Positions 6,108 through 12,187 of a stretch of 12,187 nucleotides of DNA are shown piece after piece. The position numbers were made by a program, and so were the translations under genes. The notes below the pieces were generated by a model. The model did not search any database. It was not told where the DNA came from and worked only from the letters and a program-made list of their open reading frames with translations. Each line of letters opens with the position of its first letter. The stretch's first letter is position 1. The DNA is from Desulfobacterales bacterium (GTDB lineage: Bacteria; Desulfobacterota; DSM-4660; Desulfatiglandales; B25-G16), in the NCBI GenBank assembly GCA_030672485.1, contig DAOVGH010000028.1:1-12187 (forward strand), given 5' to 3'.

Positions 6108-7148
6108 TTACAGTATAACCTTAATAAAAGATTCCTCCCTGAGCCCTTTCAGCCACGTAGTATATCTTTTTTCGACTTTCTCCTTAAATAATCTGGAATA
6201 GATTGCATCCCTTGCCCTTTCAAAGGACTTTATCTCCCCTTTTCTCTCTTCTATGAGCTTTATTATCTGGAATCCGGATGGAGCAAGATCTAAATCGGTA
6301 TATTCACCTGGAGAGAGTTCGGCTATTCTTCTTCTTAGCGTGGGTTCAAGCTGACTCACTTGTATCCATCCCAGATCCCCTCCTTCTGGAGCAGCAGGCC
6401 CCTGAGAATACGCCCTGGCCATCATGAAAAAATCGCGGCCTTCTCTAAGCCCCTCCAATATCTCCCCTCCCAGGTCTTTTACTTGAGAAATCTCTTCCTT
6501 ATCATCGGGATTTCCAATCTTTAATAAAATCCTTGCCAGCTTAACCTTATGGGCCTCTGCATATTCTTTGGTATGTTTCTGATAATAATCCCTCGCATCT
6601 TCTTCTGTTATAACTATCTTTGATTTTACCTCATAATTTACCAACTGAAAACGTTCAATCTCCCCCTTTATCCTCTCCCTATACTCTTCTAGGGTGATAC
6701 CTTCCTGTTTCAGGCTATATAGCAACTCCTCCTGTGTTAGATTATTTTCCCCTTTTACCTTCTCAATTGCCTCCTCTACGGCCTTCGGTGCTACCTTTAT
6801 CCCCAATTTGATTACTTCTTGTCTTGTTATCTTTTCGTTGATCAGGTTATCCAATACAGCCCTGCGTACTTCATAGAAATTTGTCTCATCCCTCAGTCGC
6901 AACTCCCTTATACTCAACCCGGTTAGCCTCTTAATTGAGGTATTAAGCTCATGGAGGGTAACTATATCGCCATTGACTGTAGCTACAATTCTGTTGGTTA
7001 TCTCGGCCCCGAGATGATCAGGGGCTAGCACAAGTGAAGCAAGCAATAGCATAAAGGGGAGAGTTAATTTGACCCTATTGCGCAACGTATTTAACCTTGT
7101 GCGCCTTCGGCTGACCGGAGCCGGATAGGGAGGGTTAATTGCCCTCAT
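6108..7148 (-). CDS. SurA-like periplasmic peptidyl-prolyl isomerase/chaperone
   Basis: This 346-residue protein probably assists folding of outer-membrane and secreted proteins in the periplasm. A signal peptide lies at about 24-48 (hydrophobic 'LPFMLLLASLVLAP', likely cleavage after LGA). A SurA N-terminal helical domain covers about 50-195 ('NRIVATVNGDIVTLHELN' then 'LINEKITRQEVIKLGIKV'). One parvulin rotamase domain covers about 200-300, with the typical 'PEGGDLGWIQ' (254-263) and 'SGFQIIKLIE' (291-300). SurA of E. coli has two rotamase domains; this protein has one, as is common in deltaproteobacteria. The ATG at 7148 has GAGGG 6 nt upstream but gives a 30-residue basic, Pro-rich leader before the hydrophobic core. 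A TTG at 7085 would give a more standard signal peptide ('MRNRVKLTLPFML'). The gene overlaps the upstream foldase gene by 14 nt, at a small tandem repeat. Confidence 0.87.
   Translation of the reverse strand: MRAINPPYPAPVSRRRTRLNTLRNRVKLTLPFMLLLASLVLAPDHLGAEITNRIVATVNGDIVTLHELNTSIKRLTGLSIRELRLRDETNFYEVRRAVLDNLINEKITRQEVIKLGIKVAPKAVEEAIEKVKGENNLTQEELLYSLKQEGITLEEYRERIKGEIERFQLVNYEVKSKIVITEEDARDYYQKHTKEYAEAHKVKLARILLKIGNPDDKEEISQVKDLGGEILEGLREGRDFFMMARAYSQGPAAPEGGDLGWIQVSQLEPTLRRRIAELSPGEYTDLDLAPSGFQIIKLIEERKGEIKSFERARDAIYSRLFKEKVEKRYTTWLKGLREESFIKVIL
7091..7138. repeat. Inverted-repeat block at the ppiC/surA junction
   Basis: TTAACC (7091-7096) and GGTTAA (7133-7138) flank a GC-rich core with an internal hairpin (CGGCT 7108-7112, AGCCG 7119-7123). 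The core also contains GCCGAAGG on the minus strand, a motif repeated twice in the 3654-3876 gap. The block encodes the odd Pro/Arg-rich N-terminus of the SurA-like protein if the upstream start is used. Confidence 0.45.
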
Positions 7149-8118
7149 TGATAGCCCTCATCTTATCTAATAGGGTGTAGTTAACGGTAACGGGATAATT
7201 ATCCCTCAGTTCTTTAAGCCATACGGTATAGTGCCTTTCTATTGCTTCACCAAGGAGCCTGTTTTCTATCTCTCCCATTACCTCCAAAAGCCCTTTTCTC
7301 CCTTTTGGCTCTCTCTTTAGCACTTTTGTGATATGAAAGCCATAGGGTGTTTGGATAATACTGCTTATTTCACCAACCTGGATCGAAAACACTATATCAG
7401 ACAGGGGCGGAGGAAGCATATCCCTGGTGGCCCAGGCCATATCATGATCTCCCTGCAGTCCGGAGTAAATGGATTGCTCTTTCACTACTTCGGCCATGTC
7501 TTCTCCAGCACCGAGCCGGGCGAGCACAGCCTCAGCCTCGCTTCTCGTGTTACTAACGATATGCATGAGTTTCACTCTCGGAGGATGCCAGAAATCTTCC
7601 TTGCTCTCCTGATAGCAAGATTTAATAGCATGATAGGAGATAGGGGCCAGGGACTTTGTCCGTTCCTTAACAATCTTCTTAATTAAAAGTTGTTCCCTGA
7701 ATCTCTCCTTCCATTCATCGTAATCTATGCATATGTTTAAGAGCGTTTCCTCAAAGCTACTGCCCGGATAATCCTTGACGATATCCTGCATAGCCCTCTC
7801 CAATTCGATGTCACTCAAGGTAATCCCCTTATCCCTTCCATACTCAAATATGAGACAGTCATGCACAATCCTATCTGCAAGACTATCAATAGAGGACCAT
7901 ATTACCTCCTTGGGAATCCCGTTCTCCAGCGAGGTCATGTCCACGATTCTCTCTATGTCTCTCACCGTAATTGATCGATCTCCTACTGTGATAACAACAG
8001 CTTGGCTTGATCCTGTCTTGGAGGAACATGCTGGCCAGGTGAAAAGAAAAGACAAACAAAGAAATGAAAAGATAAGGTATCTCATTGCACTGGCAAATAT
8101 TGTCTCATTAAAATACAT
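7135..8118 (-). CDS. Parvulin-type peptidyl-prolyl isomerase lipoprotein (PpiC/PrsA-like)
   Basis: This 327-residue protein is a probable membrane-anchored periplasmic foldase. The hydrophobic segment 14-29 ends in PAC with Cys31, a lipoprotein-like signal, though Trp at -3 and Pro at -2 are not ideal for a lipobox. A SurA_N-like helical region covers about 42-160, starting 'VVITVGDRSITVRDIERIVD'. The rotamase domain covers about 178-268 ('PPRVKLMHIVSNTRSEAEAV' to 'IIQTPYGFHITKVLKRE'). The usual GGDLGW is changed to QGDHDMAW (222-229), so catalysis may be weak and the protein may be mainly a chaperone. An in-frame ATG at 8085 would start the protein at 'MRYLIFSFL', a more typical signal peptide; neither start has a strong ribosome binding site. 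It is the first gene of the foldase-RodZ-tyrS cluster and lies 149 nt after mfd. The same mfd-foldase-SurA order is familiar from deltaproteobacteria. Confidence 0.85.
   Translation of the reverse strand: MYFNETIFASAMRYLIFSFLCLSFLFTWPACSSKTGSSQAVVITVGDRSITVRDIERIVDMTSLENGIPKEVIWSSIDSLADRIVHDCLIFEYGRDKGITLSDIELERAMQDIVKDYPGSSFEETLLNICIDYDEWKERFREQLLIKKIVKERTKSLAPISYHAIKSCYQESKEDFWHPPRVKLMHIVSNTRSEAEAVLARLGAGEDMAEVVKEQSIYSGLQGDHDMAWATRDMLPPPLSDIVFSIQVGEISSIIQTPYGFHITKVLKREPKGRKGLLEVMGEIENRLLGEAIERHYTVWLKELRDNYPVTVNYTLLDKMRAINEGN
7136..7161. repeat. 13-bp tandem repeat at the overlapping stop/start
   Basis: 7136-7148 and 7149-7161 match at 11 of 13 positions. Each contains an ATGAGGGC on the minus strand, so the first copy supplies the SurA-like ATG and the second supplies in-frame Met-Arg near the end of the upstream protein and a GAGGG that acts as ribosome binding site. 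Confidence 0.6.
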
Positions 8119-8178
8119 ACATATCCAATCAAAAATGTGAATATTTTAGTGAAATGGTGTACTGGTATAGCCCTCTAG

Positions 8179-8199
8179 AGACGTATATAAGAAACGTCT
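8179..8199. repeat. 6-bp inverted repeat upstream of the foldase gene
   Basis: AGACGT (8179-8184) and ACGTCT (8194-8199) form a perfect dyad with a 9-nt AT-rich spacer, 61 nt upstream of the foldase ATG. It could be an operator or a small stem. No clear -35/-10 pair was seen around it. Confidence 0.35.
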
Positions 8200-8225
8200 A
8201 ACCTATCTAAATTACAATATTATTA

Positions 8226-8250
8226 GGGGAATTGCAAGGGGAATTTTCCC
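8226..8250. repeat. GGGGAATT direct repeat after mfd
   Basis: GGGGAATT occurs at 8226-8233 and 8238-8245, the second running into TTCCC to make a compact palindrome. It lies 18 nt past the mfd stop. There is no T-tract in the right place, so it is not a clear terminator, and mfd may read through into the foldase cluster. Confidence 0.35.
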
Positions 8251-8267
8251 ATGGCCCTGTCTGATTA

Positions 8268-11200
8268 TTACTCTTTTGATGCATATTGGTCAAATTGGGC
8301 TATCATCTCTCCAGCCTCCTCAAGGGTAGCAAGGGGCCCCTTTGTTCTGCTCACAACCCTGAGCTTTTGATCGGATAGGAAACAGAAATCTTCCGGATGA
8401 TTAGCAACTAGATCAACCAATTTGGGTGCGGAGAGACTGGTATCCTTAGACAAGGAGAATATCATATGACCATCTTTTATGTCTAACCCCGTTGAGCCGA
8501 TTTTCTTAAGGCCTATCTTGATCTTGATAACGGAAATGAGGTTTAGCACCTCTCTTGGAACAGGGCCGAACCTATCTTCAATTTCCCCTACCATCTCCCT
8601 TAATTCCAACTCCCCCCTAATGGTAGATAAACGCCTGTATATGTCAAGTCTGACATCACTCTCCTCCACGTAGTTGTGAGGAATAAAAACAGGTAAATCA
8701 GTATGTATCTCAGGGGATACCTCCTCTTTCCACACCTCTCCCTTTAGCTCCGCTATTGTCTGCTCTGTCAGTTTTAGATAGAGCTCATAGCCGATAGCCT
8801 TTATGTGACCTGACTGAGAGAGACCAAGTATGTTTCCCCCTCCTCTTATCCTCAGATCATTTAAGGCGATGTTGACTCCTGAGCCTAATTGAGAAAAATC
8901 CATCAAAACCCTTAACCTTTTCTGGGCATCGCTCGTTATCATCGATCCGTCTGAAATCAGCAGATATGCGTACGCCTTCACATTGGACCTACCAACTCTC
9001 CCCCTGAGCTGATAGATCTCAGCCAGGCCAAAGCGATCGACCTTATTAATGATTATGGTGTTGGCAGAGGGTATATCCAGGCCTGAGTCTATTATGGTAG
9101 TGCACACAAGGACATCTGTCTCCTTGGCCAAGAACCTAGCCATCGCCATCTCTAAATTCCTCTCCTTCATCTGACCATGGCCAATGTCAATCCTGGCCCT
9201 GGGAACAAGCCTTCTCAACATATCCGCCATTATCTCGATGGTTTGGACCCGATTGTGAACAAAAAAAATCTGTCCCTCTCTTGCTATTTCCCTTTCAATA
9301 GCATGCGATATAATGCCTTCATCGAACCTGGCCACATATGTCTGAATAGATAACCTGTCAGCAGGTGGTGTTTGAATGATACTCAGATCCCTCACCCCCA
9401 TCAAGGACATATGCAGGGTCCTCGGTATTGGTGTAGCTGTCATGGCCAGGACATCAACGAAACGCCGATACTTTTTTAATCTTTCCTTGTCCCTGACACC
9501 AAAGCGCTGTTCCTCATCGACTATTAATAGGCCAAGGTCTTTAAATATGACGTCATCAGACAAGATTCTGTGGGTTCCAATAATAATGCCAATCTTACCA
9601 CGACGTAGATCACCTACTATCTTTTTTTGGACCGAGTTGGGAACAAAGCGACTCAGGACAGCAATACTGACAGGATAGGAACCAAAGCGTGTTTTAAATG
9701 TCCGGTGATGCTGCTCGGCTAAGACAGTTGTTGGGACAAGTATAGCTACCTGTTTTCCGTCCATAACAGCCTTAAAAGAGGCCCTTATGGCTACCTCTGT
9801 CTTACCAAAACCCACATCACCACAGATAAGCCGGTCCATTGGCCTCTCTGACTCCATGTCCGTTAGTACATCGTCAATGGCCTTGATCTGATCCGGGGTC
9901 TCCTCATAATCAAAGATTGCCTCAAACTCCCTATAGTAGTTATCTACTTTTGAAAAGGCAAAACCCTTGAGGAACTTTCTCATGGCATAGAGCCTAACAA
10001 GGTCTTTGGCTATCTCCTCTATTGACCTCTTGGCCTTTTTTTTCGCCAACATCCAGGATCTTCCACCGAGCCTATCTAGCTGGGGATTCTCATCATCCAA
10101 ACCAATATATTTCTGGATAATGTTTATCCTATCTGCCGGGATGTAAAGGCGGTCATTGTTAGCATAGTCAATAATGACAAAATCTCTTACCCTGCCGCTG
10201 ATCTCCATCTTCGAAAGTCCACCATAGCGGCCGATGCCGTGATCCTGATGGACAACTAAATCACCCGCCTGCAATTGAGTGAAGCCTGTCCATGGAATGG
10301 CCTGCACCTGGTCCCTTTTAGTCCTTCTTTCTCTGCCCTTCTTTTCCCCGAAAATCTCATCCTCTGTAACGATAATCAGGGCTGAATCCAGAAATCTAAA
10401 TCCTTGAGAAAGGTGTCCTAAGCAGATGTATAACCCTTTTTTCCTCCCTACCCCTGACCAGTCGGGCACTATCTCTTGGGCCACAAGTTGATAATTGAGC
10501 AAGATCTCTCTCAGCCGTCCTGCCTGCTGTTCCGTTCTACAGATGAATATGATCTGATTTCCTTCCTCGATCCATGCTTTAACTTTAGCTGCCAAAGGGG
10601 CAAGCGAGACCCTCGGATGGCTGATTTCCTTATAGTCATATTCCATGCCTGGCCCCAATGATTCCTTTAGCTCTACTACCAGTCCTTCCTTTCTAATGCC
10701 GGTGCTCGCATCAAGATCGAAAAAATCAATCCGTGGATATCCAACAAGGGCCTCTTTCAGCTCTTTGATGCCGAGAAAAAGCCCATCAATTTGAGGAAAA
10801 GGTCTGCCCTTTTCCAAGGCCTCATCCTGAAGTCTTCCTGCCTCGTTACTGAGCTTCTCCAGGACTGATTTGGCTCTATCCGCAAAACTATCTGATTTAG
10901 CAATGCATATATGCGCCTCTTTGGGAAGATAGTTAAAGACGGTACCAAGATGTGCGTAAAAATGCTGGAGCCATGCCTCCTGTCCTGGAAAGCTCCCTCC
11001 TATTTCCAGACCCGTTGGAAGTCTCCCCATTGACCTGGCCCTTTTAATGCTGGAGGGGCTCAGAATGATTTCATTGGCAGGGAGAATAGTTAGCTCCTTT
11101 ACATCTGTCTTTGATCTCTGATTCACTGGGTCAAAGAGTCTTATGGATTCCACCGTGTCTCCCCAGAATTCAACTCTTACTGCCGAATCATATAAAGGCG

Positions 11201-11744
11201 GGTACAGATCAATGACACCACCCCTTACGGAAAAATCACCTCTTTCCTCAACTAATGAGGTCCGGAAATAACCAAGAGTCAGCAATTTCTCTATCATATC
11301 ATCCCTGTCAATCTCCTCATTGATAGCAATGTAGTCAGCCGAGTTAAGGAGCATCTCTTTCGGCAAAAGACGTGTCATGAGGGCCTCAAATGAGGTAACA
11401 ACAACTGGATCATTCGAGGTTGACAGAGCGTAAAGTGCCTCTATCCTCTGGCTTATCAACTCTTTCGGGGGGCTCAATCCCGTCAGGGGAATGATGTCAT
11501 AGGAAGGAAAAAGCAATACTCTCTTATTACTCTCATGGGGGAGGAAGAAATCTAGGTCTCTATAAAACTTCCCCGCCTCCTCAGAGTTCGGGAGGATTAT
11601 CAAACAAGCATGATCTATTTCGGCAAGGAGCTGAGATAATAGGTAGGCAAGGGCGGAACCGGTGATCCCAGTTACCTCTATGGACCTTGTTTTATCTCTT
11701 ATCCCTCTCTTTATTGCAGTTAGGTTATCTCTTTTCCCTGACAC
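8268..11744 (-). CDS. mfd: Transcription-repair coupling factor Mfd
   Basis: This roughly 1158-residue DNA translocase removes RNA polymerase stalled at lesions and recruits UvrA for nucleotide excision repair. From the GTG start, the UvrB-homology module covers about 20-330 ('ERGDFSVRGGVIDLYPP' near 167-183). The RNA polymerase-interacting domain begins near 490 ('GDLVVHQDHGIGRYGGL'). The RecG-like motor covers about 580-960, with Walker A GDVGFGKT (642-649), DEEQ box (743-746), motif III 'AMTATPIPRTL' (767-777), motif V 'TTIIDSGLDIPSA' (882-894) and motif VI QLRGRVGRS (912-920). The translocation 'LRIRGGGNILG' segment and the C-terminal TRCF domain (about 1020-1125) follow. All catalytic motifs look intact and length is normal. 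The open frame extends to a TTG at 11813, but those 23 extra residues have an Asn-Pro-Ile repeat. The GTG at 11744 has GGAGGA 6 nt upstream, so I chose it. It is transcribed alone or with the foldase cluster 149 nt downstream. Confidence 0.95.
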   Translation of the reverse strand: MSGKRDNLTAIKRGIRDKTRSIEVTGITGSALAYLLSQLLAEIDHACLIILPNSEEAGKFYRDLDFFLPHESNKRVLLFPSYDIIPLTGLSPPKELISQRIEALYALSTSNDPVVVTSFEALMTRLLPKEMLLNSADYIAINEEIDRDDMIEKLLTLGYFRTSLVEERGDFSVRGGVIDLYPPLYDSAVRVEFWGDTVESIRLFDPVNQRSKTDVKELTILPANEIILSPSSIKRARSMGRLPTGLEIGGSFPGQEAWLQHFYAHLGTVFNYLPKEAHICIAKSDSFADRAKSVLEKLSNEAGRLQDEALEKGRPFPQIDGLFLGIKELKEALVGYPRIDFFDLDASTGIRKEGLVVELKESLGPGMEYDYKEISHPRVSLAPLAAKVKAWIEEGNQIIFICRTEQQAGRLREILLNYQLVAQEIVPDWSGVGRKKGLYICLGHLSQGFRFLDSALIIVTEDEIFGEKKGRERRTKRDQVQAIPWTGFTQLQAGDLVVHQDHGIGRYGGLSKMEISGRVRDFVIIDYANNDRLYIPADRINIIQKYIGLDDENPQLDRLGGRSWMLAKKKAKRSIEEIAKDLVRLYAMRKFLKGFAFSKVDNYYREFEAIFDYEETPDQIKAIDDVLTDMESERPMDRLICGDVGFGKTEVAIRASFKAVMDGKQVAILVPTTVLAEQHHRTFKTRFGSYPVSIAVLSRFVPNSVQKKIVGDLRRGKIGIIIGTHRILSDDVIFKDLGLLIVDEEQRFGVRDKERLKKYRRFVDVLAMTATPIPRTLHMSLMGVRDLSIIQTPPADRLSIQTYVARFDEGIISHAIEREIAREGQIFFVHNRVQTIEIMADMLRRLVPRARIDIGHGQMKERNLEMAMARFLAKETDVLVCTTIIDSGLDIPSANTIIINKVDRFGLAEIYQLRGRVGRSNVKAYAYLLISDGSMITSDAQKRLRVLMDFSQLGSGVNIALNDLRIRGGGNILGLSQSGHIKAIGYELYLKLTEQTIAELKGEVWKEEVSPEIHTDLPVFIPHNYVEESDVRLDIYRRLSTIRGELELREMVGEIEDRFGPVPREVLNLISVIKIKIGLKKIGSTGLDIKDGHMIFSLSKDTSLSAPKLVDLVANHPEDFCFLSDQKLRVVSRTKGPLATLEEAGEMIAQFDQYASKE

Positions 11745-11750
11745 TAATTG

Positions 11751-11756
11751 TCCTCC
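11751..11756 (-). promoter_or_regulatory. Ribosome binding site deciding the mfd GTG start
   Basis: GGAGGA on the minus strand, 6 nt before the GTG at 11744-11742. The alternative TTG at 11813 has no comparable site, and the extra residues it would add are low-complexity. Confidence 0.7.
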
Positions 11757-11800
11757 ACAAGATCTCAAAGCTATTATGTTTATCGGGTCTATCGGGTTGA

Positions 11801-11848
11801 TCACGGACAACAACTCTGATCATACATGCCGGCCAGTTCCCAGGCCAT
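11801..11848 (-). CDS. Possible 15-codon leader peptide upstream of mfd
   Basis: An ATG at 11848 is preceded by GAGGAG (11855-11860) at 6-nt spacing, the best ribosome binding site in the leader. The frame reads MAWELAGMYDQSCCP and stops with TGA at 11803-11801, 56 nt before the mfd GTG. Codon content is too small to test, and I recognise no known leader peptide. It might be a translated uORF that tunes mfd expression or a chance match to the Shine-Dalgarno consensus. Confidence 0.3.
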   Translation of the reverse strand: MAWELAGMYDQSCCP

Positions 11849-11894
11849 CTATCACTCCTCTGGTTTTCAAATCCCCTCCCATCTATTCTATACT

Positions 11895-11921
11895 ATCATA
11901 TTTTCTTCCTATTTTTAACAA
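11895..11921 (-). promoter_or_regulatory. Weak sigma-70-type promoter candidate for mfd
   Basis: On the minus strand TTGTTA (11921-11916) and TATGAT (11900-11895) are separated by 15 nt in an AT-rich stretch, about 46 nt upstream of the leader ORF. The -10 matches consensus at five of six bases and the -35 at four, but the spacer is short. Confidence 0.25.
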
Positions 11922-12044
11922 CAGATCCGTCCATAGCGCCCCGTTGCAGACACAAAAAGAACCCGATGGGCTTGCCTGGGCGTGTCTTTCAAGATCTATT
12001 TGTGATTGCCAAGAACTTTTGGAAAAATAAAATTGGTATTAGTT

Positions 12045-12064
12045 CACCGCAGAGGACGCAGAGG
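12045..12064. repeat. CGCAGAGG-type dispersed repeat
   Basis: The segment CACCGCAGAGGACGCAGAGG is built from two 9-nt units (GCAGAGGAC, GCAGAGGGA). Motifs of this type recur in intergenic DNA of many environmental bacterial genomes and give spurious peptides such as SPQRTQR. Only one copy is visible here, so its dispersed nature is from general knowledge. Confidence 0.45.
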
Positions 12065-12072
12065 GAATGTTC

Positions 12073-12106
12073 TTTTACCTGGCTGGGAGACGACAGCCAG
12101 GTAAAA
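12073..12106. repeat. Perfect 12-bp inverted repeat (hairpin)
   Basis: TTTTACCTGGCT (12073-12084) and AGCCAGGTAAAA (12095-12106) are exact reverse complements with a 10-nt loop. The T-run precedes and the A-run follows on both strands, opposite to an intrinsic terminator, so I regard it as a palindromic repeat or structured element. It begins 9 nt after the CGCAGAGG-type repeat and may be part of the same unit. Confidence 0.7.
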
Positions 12107-12187
12107 ACACCAGCCTCCGGCAAAGTAATTGGTTTAATCATTTGCGGGTATTGTAGGGAAGATCACAGCGATGAATATTAATAATCT

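Larger units (their letters stand above)
11745..12187. other. 443-nt leader and intergenic region upstream of mfd
   Basis: No conventional gene is supported here. From right to left it holds 75 nt with no recognised feature, a perfect 12-bp hairpin (12073-12106), a CGCAGAGG-type repeat (12045-12064), AT-rich sequence with a weak promoter candidate (11895-11921), a short leader ORF (11801-11848) and a 9-nt tandem (TATCGGGTC, TATCGGGTT around 11779-11797). Two plus-strand open frames cross it (71 and 122 codons) but run through repeats or antisense to mfd and have no family resemblance. Confidence 0.6.

Noticed and set aside
11662..12030. A 122-codon plus-strand open frame overlapping the mfd start
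   Set aside because: It is partly antisense to mfd and partly in the leader, with no recognisable domain or ribosome binding site.
12073..12106. Palindrome as an intrinsic terminator
   Set aside because: The stem has T-residues on its 5' arm and A-residues on its 3' arm on both strands, with no trailing T-tract.
11966..12181. A 71-codon plus-strand open frame at the right edge
   Set aside because: It runs through the CGCAGAGG repeat and the palindrome, giving repeat-derived peptides, and shows no family resemblance.

Overview
This 12.2 kb window is a dense, ordinary-looking chromosomal block. All eight confident protein genes lie on the minus strand, so transcription runs from high to low coordinates. 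Protein content and gene order (mfd, two parvulin-type foldases, a RodZ-like protein, tyrS, a sigma-32-type factor, a TPR lipoprotein, a LolB/DUF4292-like lipoprotein) suggest a Gram-negative, deltaproteobacterial (Desulfobacterota-like) genome of moderate GC. Lipoprotein signal peptides, a SurA-type chaperone and a LolB-like protein imply an outer membrane. The taxonomic call rests on family resemblance and gene order only.

Layout from right to left, in transcription order. 11745-12187 is a non-coding leader upstream of mfd. It holds a dispersed-repeat-like CACCGCAGAGGACGCAGAGG motif, a perfect 12-bp hairpin, a weak promoter candidate and a possible 15-codon leader ORF with a good ribosome binding site. 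mfd (transcription-repair coupling factor) fills 8268-11744. After a 149-nt gap comes a tightly packed cluster: a parvulin-like lipoprotein (7135-8118), a SurA-like periplasmic foldase (6108-7148, overlapping by 14 nt), a RodZ-like HTH/transmembrane/DUF4115 protein (6108 boundary, 0-nt gap) and tyrS (29-nt gap). A 223-nt intergenic stretch (3654-3876) follows, unusually rich in short inverted repeats. A second cluster then follows: an RpoH-like sigma factor, a 15-repeat TPR lipoprotein (8-nt overlap) and a LolB/DUF4292-like lipoprotein (4-nt overlap). The last 134 nt hold degenerate direct and inverted repeats and no recognisable gene.

Together the genes serve genome maintenance (mfd), envelope protein folding and lipoprotein handling (two foldases, LolB-like, TPR protein), cell shape (RodZ-like), translation (tyrS) and probably stress-responsive transcription (sigma-32-like). 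The placement of a heat-shock-type sigma factor directly ahead of two envelope lipoprotein genes is the most suggestive functional link.

I found no mobile element with a transposase, no CRISPR array, no tRNA or rRNA and no convincing new multi-gene system. The items most worth a second look are non-coding: the multi-hairpin element at 3654-3876, the repeat/hairpin block at 12043-12106, the short leader ORF before mfd, and the repeat-bearing ppiC/surA junction near 7091-7161.
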